Shown here piece by piece: positions 58,621 to 64,000 of a DNA stretch of 64,000 nt. Numbering within the stretch: the stretch's first letter is position 1; the number at the start of each line of letters is the position of its first letter. Below the pieces are notes generated by a model, which searched no databases, was not told the DNA's origin, and saw only the letters and a list, made by a program, of their open reading frames with translations. Made by a program: the position numbers and the translations under genes. Origin of the DNA: Gnetum montanum (taxonomy: Eukaryota; Streptophyta; Gnetopsida; Gnetales; Gnetaceae); assembly GCA_015680685.1 (NCBI GenBank), contig MNCI01017705.1, positions 55,457 through 119,456 on the forward strand. Reading direction: 5' to 3'.

Positions 58621-59434
58621 AATGAGTGTAATGGTGGGCATTCCTAAAGATCATGAGCGTAATGATGGAAAATTTAGATGCTAGAAAGCTAAAAGATCTT
58701 GTACATAATAGTTTAAATCGTAGATCCATGGGCCTCAAAAAGGATCTAAGGCATCCTAAATGGTCTTTTGAATTACTTGGGAATTTGAAAAATCTATTAC
58801 CGATTAATGTAAAATGGGGATGAACTATGATAAAAATGTGTAAAATAGAAATGTAGTGTAAGATCCAAAAATAGGTAAAATAAGAGTAAAATATAACCAG
58901 AAAAATAACTACATATCTTGTATTAAATAATATAGTCAGTAAATACATAAATGAGGGTTGAGAAAAGGTATAGATCAAGGCTTTAAAAGCTTAAGAAATT
59001 AATATGCCTACTATGATCCAGTGTAGATTCCAGGGTGGGTTCTACATAAAGTCTGCATTGGTTTCCCAATTTGATCTACACTGTAATAAATTTCTACTAT
59101 AGGATGTGTGCTAAGAAATTAGCTTTGCCAAGGCTACAAAAATCTACTGCAATATTTTGATATTTTCTACTAAGTGATCTACCAAGAGTTTTTTAAATAG
59201 GTCCTAAAAGATGCATCAAATCTAGAATTTATAGGCTATGAATTTCTTATGTTGGCATCCATTATAGTTTTTGAGTATTACAAGTTATTATTGGACCAAA
59301 GTACATTGTATGGATTTAAAACCCAAGTGCCACATGCTATGACAATGTGTGGAGCTGAGATGTGTACTGTATAAATTTGTTGTCATATTTCAACCATTTC
59401 ATGAAGTAGGGCCCTTAGGATAATAGAGCTTAAA

Positions 59435-59454
59435 GGGGAGGGGGAGGGGAAGGG
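59435..59454 (+). other. G-quadruplex-type G-rich tract
   Basis: GGGGAGGGGGAGGGGAAGGG has four runs of three or more G with one- or two-base loops. It could also be a polypurine tract. Confidence 0.6.
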
Positions 59455-60064
59455 ATGAATAAGTTCCTCAAAAATTAACCACAAAAAGCACACTTAATTT
59501 TTACATGGTTCCCCAACTTAGGTACATCCACGCTCAGTAGGTAGAATCCTTACACACCTCCATACTTTGTTTCTCAAAAATGTGGTTTGAAGGGCACTGC
59601 ACCCTTTACAAGCTCTAAGCTTCACTTTGGAGTGTTTCATCACTACAAAACCACTTAACCCTGTAAGGTTCCAACAAGCTTAGAATGTGGTTTTAAGGAT
59701 CTCATAACCTTTACAAATTGAGCTCAACTTTGGAGTGTTTTGATGCTTCATAAACACAATCATGCAAGATTCTAACAAGTTCAATAAAGATTCCTTTTCA
59801 CAAGAAGCACATCAACCCTAGTGGGGAAACAAGAAAGAAACAAAATCACAAGGAAGAAATGTAACTTAAATTATAGGTCCTTGTACTTTGAAGCACAAAA
59901 TATAATTAACTAAACAAATGATTTTACAACTAAAGTACATAAGTATAACAACAATGATTGCTTTTATAGTGATAGTTTATGCACAAGACTTATACAATAC
60001 CTAAGAAAATGAAGTTTTCTTATAGCCTCAGAGTTTTTGAAATCACCTTAAAATTTGTGCAATG

Positions 60065-60275
60065 ACTATCTAATGACTAGTGAAGATGTCTCCTTTAAAA
60101 TTGGGATGTCTCTCTAAAAATGACTTCAATTCTAGGGAGACATCTCTTCTGCAACTGGGATATCTCTATGGAGACATCTTCTTCTGATAGGACATGTCTC
60201 CTATTTTTGGGAGACATCTTCTCTCCATGTGCTTCACTTTGGCTAAGAAATCTTCTACTTCTAGGAGATGTCTTC
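60065..60275. repeat. Inverted GAGACATC/GATGTCTC array
   Basis: About eight copies of GATGTCTC, GAGACATC or near variants in both orientations occur in 210 bp. The layout is like the palindromic U3 arrays of the LTRs in this window. Confidence 0.6.
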
Positions 60276-61761
60276 CTAGCTTTTGGAATTTGATTCCTAA
60301 AGCTTCATCTTACTAATTAGCATCCTCTTGATTAATGAAGCATCTTCATCTAAATGGTAGTCTTTATCTTTATCCATGCTTGTTCATGCTTCCTTGAGTC
60401 CTTGAAATCTCCTTGTTGACATCTATTTGTACATATGTCTTCTTAAGTTTTTATTAAAGCCTTCCAAAACATCACATTCCACAACATTCTATGCTCTCCA
60501 TTTTCTTAAGGTTTTGACATACCAAAAGGTAAACATGCCCAAGATAGTTGCGCTAAAAGTTATGAATTATAAACAGCTCTTAATTTTAACATGGCTCTAT
60601 ATTCACACAAGAAAAGGAACTCTATTTCTCAAAATACTCAAAGGTTTACAATGTAGTGAATGGAAATCTTAAGCCCTAATTATGGTTTTGAATCTCAAAA
60701 ATTACAACTAATTTTTAAATTGAAAGTTATAATATGAATGAAGGCTTCAAATTTTTGCTAGAACATAAGAGTTAAATATTAATGGGTTGCAAGAAACATA
60801 GGATAGAGCAGAAGTTTCCAAGTTTCTGCAACATAGCAAAGCTCATAGGTTGATCCCTTATGTTGATAAGATGAGTTCATAGCTCAAAGGAATTAGGCTT
60901 CAAATTAAAATTGACATCAAAACTGAACAAGTCGTTAATGGCAAACTTTATGCAAGTTAAGCCCCCACAAACATATGCTTCGTTAGCCAATTTTGTTAGA
61001 GCTTGATGACCAATTTTGTACTAACAAAACTCCTCACTGTAAGAAAAAAGGCTCAATATAAACTTGAAAAAGGAATTTTGAATTAGGAAAGAAAAGTTTC
61101 ATTCTATGTTTTATGCTTAGATGAAGATTCTGCCTCTCTTTGGAGCTTAACATTTTATGTGGGTTTGTGCTTTGATCCTAGTTTGTGATTCCCTAAATGG
61201 AGTAATAGGATTTCAGCTAATTTATGAAATAGGCCAAAATAGGTTTATTCCAACTTGCTATTTGGGATTAATGGTATTTCTACCAATTTGCTAAGCCATG
61301 AAGAAAAGTTAGAATTAGCTAAAACAACTTTACCCTAATTTAATATTCTACCAAATTTGATTTCTCCCAATTTAGATGCACAACCAATGATAATAAGCAC
61401 GAGTTAAATTTTTCCATGAGATGTTGTCCTAGCTTCAATAGCAGCATGTGACTTCTTTGGCATAATAATTGAAGAAGTGGTTAGTAAATTAGTATGCAAA
61501 ATGGGGTAGAACAAATTTTTTTTACAAAGAAAAGAATAAACATTTATTACCATTACAGTGAAGGAAATCAAGATCATGAAATGGGATATTTAGCATTTCT
61601 TCCATTTCACAAATGGGGTGAATTAGTTTTGTTTCATTTTGGGCCAAGAAGCATCTCTACATACTAGTTCTACCATGTAAAGCCTATAAAGATAAAAGGT
61701 GGTTTTAATAATAAGATTTACAAGCCATGAAATCATCCCATTACATTAGCTTCATGCTACG

Positions 61762-62620
61762 TGATGAGTCACATTTTGGTAGGGCTCTGATATTGAAGCC
61801 ACGTTATCGAGTATCCAATATCAGGGCACAACCTCCAATGTCAGGGATCCGATATCATTGCATCCATGCTAGCCTATAAATACAACACTTGGATGCATGA
61901 TTTGGATATAGATTTTAGAAATAGACATACAGAAATTCTATTATTTTGTCTCCAGTGCATGCCTACAATGTGATATTAAGTCATTGTACGACATCCTTAT
62001 TCAAGTGAGATGTACTTGGACACGTTACATGTTTGGCAATAAAGATCGAGATTACTTTCATCATTATAGCATCCACTTAGCTTTATTATTGTTAATTACT
62101 TAAGTGCTTACTATTTTCCTTTGTCAATTTTTATCATCTATTGCTCTTTATTGTTTTTTTCATTAAGATGAATGAGTATGTCTAATCATGAGCACTTAAG
62201 TGTAATTACTTGGTAACCCAGTAGTGTTATCATTTGGTATGCCCAGTAATGGTATGCTTGGTAATCCCAACAGTAGTTAAGTGAAGTTCAAAGCATGTAT
62301 GGAGGGTTAGGAACAAATGCTCATCACATGTAGGCTAGTTTAGACATTACTTTCCATTGTTAATTAGTTAACTAATTGATTTCCTTATTATCATTACGAG
62401 TAGCATAAGGCCAAAAAAACATCAAGAATCATACGCCTCACTCTGAACTAAACCATACATGATGAAGTTAGCACTAGTCACAGTGGGAAGACAACGAACT
62501 ACAATCAAGACACAATGATCTAGATGCCACAACTAGTCCCATCCATGAAATTCAACTAGATCATGCATGAGCACTTGTGATTCGTATGGTTGGGCGTAAG
62601 GGGTACCTCCCCACTCATTA
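61762..62620 (+). repeat. 5' LTR of element G
   Basis: It starts TGATGAGTCAC. U3 has GATATT/GATATC and CAATATCAG-type repeats (61790-61860). A TATA box (TATAAATA) lies at 61875-61882 and AATAAA at 62038-62043. It ends CCACTCATTA, a worn CATCA. Confidence 0.85.
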
Positions 62621-62621
62621 T

Positions 62622-62639
62622 TGACACTATTGTTGGGGA
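62622..62639 (+). other. Primer binding site of element G (worn)
   Basis: TGACACTATTGTTGGGGA differs from the tRNA-Asp complement at six places, all transitions of the C-to-T or G-to-A kind. Confidence 0.65.
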
Positions 62640-62745
62640 TTGTGTTAGTTATGTAGATTAGTTATATTATACATGATTGCTATAAATGCATTGATAATTT
62701 ATCTTTCAAAAAATATTAAGTCACACACATCATAAACTAACAACA

Positions 62746-64000
62746 ATGTATCATTCACATGAAAGTGATAATGCATTGTATGAAGAAAACATTCATTGGA
62801 GAACTAATGAGATATATATTGAAGGAAATTGGAGTGATCAACCTCATGCAGGGGTTTCATATGTTCATGACCACCCTGACTACAATCAAGGACTACATTC
62901 ACCTAAGGTAGATAATCCTAGAGGAGATGAAGTAAGTCTTAGATCGAGGAGGGACTCAAGGCCTAGGACCTCCTCAAAACCTAGAAAAGATAAATCAAAG
63001 GACCATGGGAAGAACTATAGAAGCCATGAAGGTTCTCTCACTTTCTCATCTTTCTCTTCCTCTTCAACTTTTAGTTCTAACAAAGATGAACATAGGTATA
63101 AAGATAAAGCTCCACTATGGGATTGAAATAAGGATAGAAATCAAAACTAAGGGAAAACTCAAAGACATCAAAATGAACATAGGCAAGATCATCACAATTA
63201 GAAAAATAGAAATAGAGATTTTTACTATGATGTATCTGATGTTGGTGAACCCTTATTGGCCACTAAGAGCATGACACAAATTATAGAGGTAGTTAACATA
63301 CCTCGTAGGCATCGAAAGGAAAGTCACATCAAAAGGCTTGATATGAATAACATTCCTAAATTTGCAAGAGGCTATAATTCTGATCCGCAACATCATTTAC
63401 AAGTATTCCATGATGCATGTGTCTTACAAAACATTGAAAGTAGGTTGCAAAAGCTTAAGATCTTTCCTAGGATACTAATAGACAAAGTTAAAGTGTGGTA
63501 TATATCATTGAAACCAAATTCAATCCATCAATGATCCACTATGTTGGAACTCTTTAACGAGAAATATCAAACCTATGCAAGGGTGTCCAACCTAAAGAAA
63601 TGAATCCAAGGATGGAAATAGGAACAACCTGAACCCTTGGATATTGCTCTAAATAGATATTATTCTCTAATATATAGATGTCTAGGCCATGGTTTCTCTC
63701 AAGAAGAGCAACCTTTCCACATCATAAATGGGCTTTGTAGTCAAACAAGAGAGACTCTTGGGAACCCATCAGATCCAAAGGCTAATCAAGCATGTGGCAA
63801 AAGAAGAAGGAGAGCTATGTAAATAAGAGAACATTGAGGAATATCATTGGGATCTAACTCTTCAAAATTAAAGGGTTCATCTCTATGATAAGAAAAGAGA
63901 GGTAGTTCTCAGTGAGGTGATTTCACAATAAACCTTGCCAATGCAATAGTCTATTGCTAAATTTTAGGCAAGGCTAGATAAGATGTCAAAATGGATAAAT
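62746..64000 (+). pseudogene. Gag of element G (partial)
   Basis: The start MYHSHESDNALYEENIHWRT matches Gag of B (EAIHWRTN). One frame holds to about 63760, with a few stops. A Ser/Arg/Lys-rich part is followed by GYNSDPQHHLQVFHDAC and the Gag domain (LELFNEKYQTYARV, PLDIALNRYYSLIYRC). Near 63763 a small deletion removes the YAPGQLYEL-like segment and shifts the frame; THQIQRLIKHVAKEEGEL follows in the new frame. It would form the particle shell. Confidence 0.8.

Larger units (their letters stand above)
58621..61761. other. Unclassified repeat-like sequence
   Basis: I see no credible gene. A G-rich run lies at 59435-59454. Text near 59490-59540 (TTACATGGTTCCCCAACTTA) resembles LTR sequence of Copia elements. 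On the minus strand a TATAAAAG box lies near 59965, and an inverted GAGACATC/GATGTCTC array lies at 60065-60275. It could be one or two worn LTRs, but I found no pair or TSD. Confidence 0.35.
61762..64000 (+). mobile_element. Element G: plus-strand TGATG-family element, cut by the window end
   Basis: A 5' LTR (61762-62620), a tRNA-Asp-like PBS and a Gag frame are present. The rest lies outside the window, so whether it carries pol cannot be told. Confidence 0.85.

Noticed and set aside
58604-58978. Minus-strand frame of 124 residues rich in Ile/Phe/Tyr
   Set aside because: It looks like a membrane protein only because the DNA is AT-rich; it has no motif and starts beyond the point where element D sequence stops being recognisable.

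Overview
This window looks like nuclear DNA from a seed plant with a very large, repeat-filled genome. A gymnosperm is my guess from the age and nesting of the elements, but nothing in the window proves it. Almost everything is LTR retrotransposon sequence in several layers. One degraded host-type gene, a DUF247 (UPF0481) pseudogene at 14104-16002, sits in a more GC-rich island. I see no intact cellular gene, rRNA, tRNA or CRISPR array.

One superfamily dominates. Its LTRs begin TGATG and end CATCA. They carry family-specific palindrome arrays just upstream of a TATA box, an AATAAA signal about 200 bp further on, and a tRNA-Asp-type primer binding site (PBS). Three members are bounded by target site duplications (TSDs) and lie on the minus strand: A (4220-11255, TSD ATAGC, Gag-protease), B (16645-23481, TSD AAAGT, Gag only) and C (25454-32985, near-TSD AAACT/AAAGT, short Gag plus a large accessory ORF). 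None of the three has reverse transcriptase or integrase. Relatives with integrase remnants lie at 328-3736 (plus strand) and 57605-58620 (minus strand). A further plus-strand copy, G, starts at 61762 and runs off the window. A minus-strand LTR fragment fills 1-327 and is inserted in the first integrase.

Element E (39488-55654, TSD GGAAG) is a separate 16.2 kb Tat-like Ty3/Gypsy element with 2.1-2.2 kb LTRs. Its internal domains are Gag, protease, RT, RNase H, a second (archaeal-type) RNase H and integrase. It is inserted in the accessory ORF of an older element, D, whose halves are 35697-39487 and 55655-58620. E also holds a decayed, apparently spliced gene on the opposite strand, between protease and RT (46868-49042). 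A Copia remnant lies at 33006-35190, and tRNA-like SINE copies lie near 3877, 11440, 12035 and 15030.

The observations I rate highest are: (1) accessory ORF2 in C and D, with its own TATA box and palindrome module resembling that of the same element's LTR; (2) the intron-containing antisense gene in E; (3) a second polypurine-tract-like motif at the Gag end of every TGATG element, followed by conserved non-coding DNA; (4) long coding frames broken mostly by stops of the C-to-T or G-to-A kind rather than by indels. Two assembly faults are also visible, at 25710-25798 and 58241.
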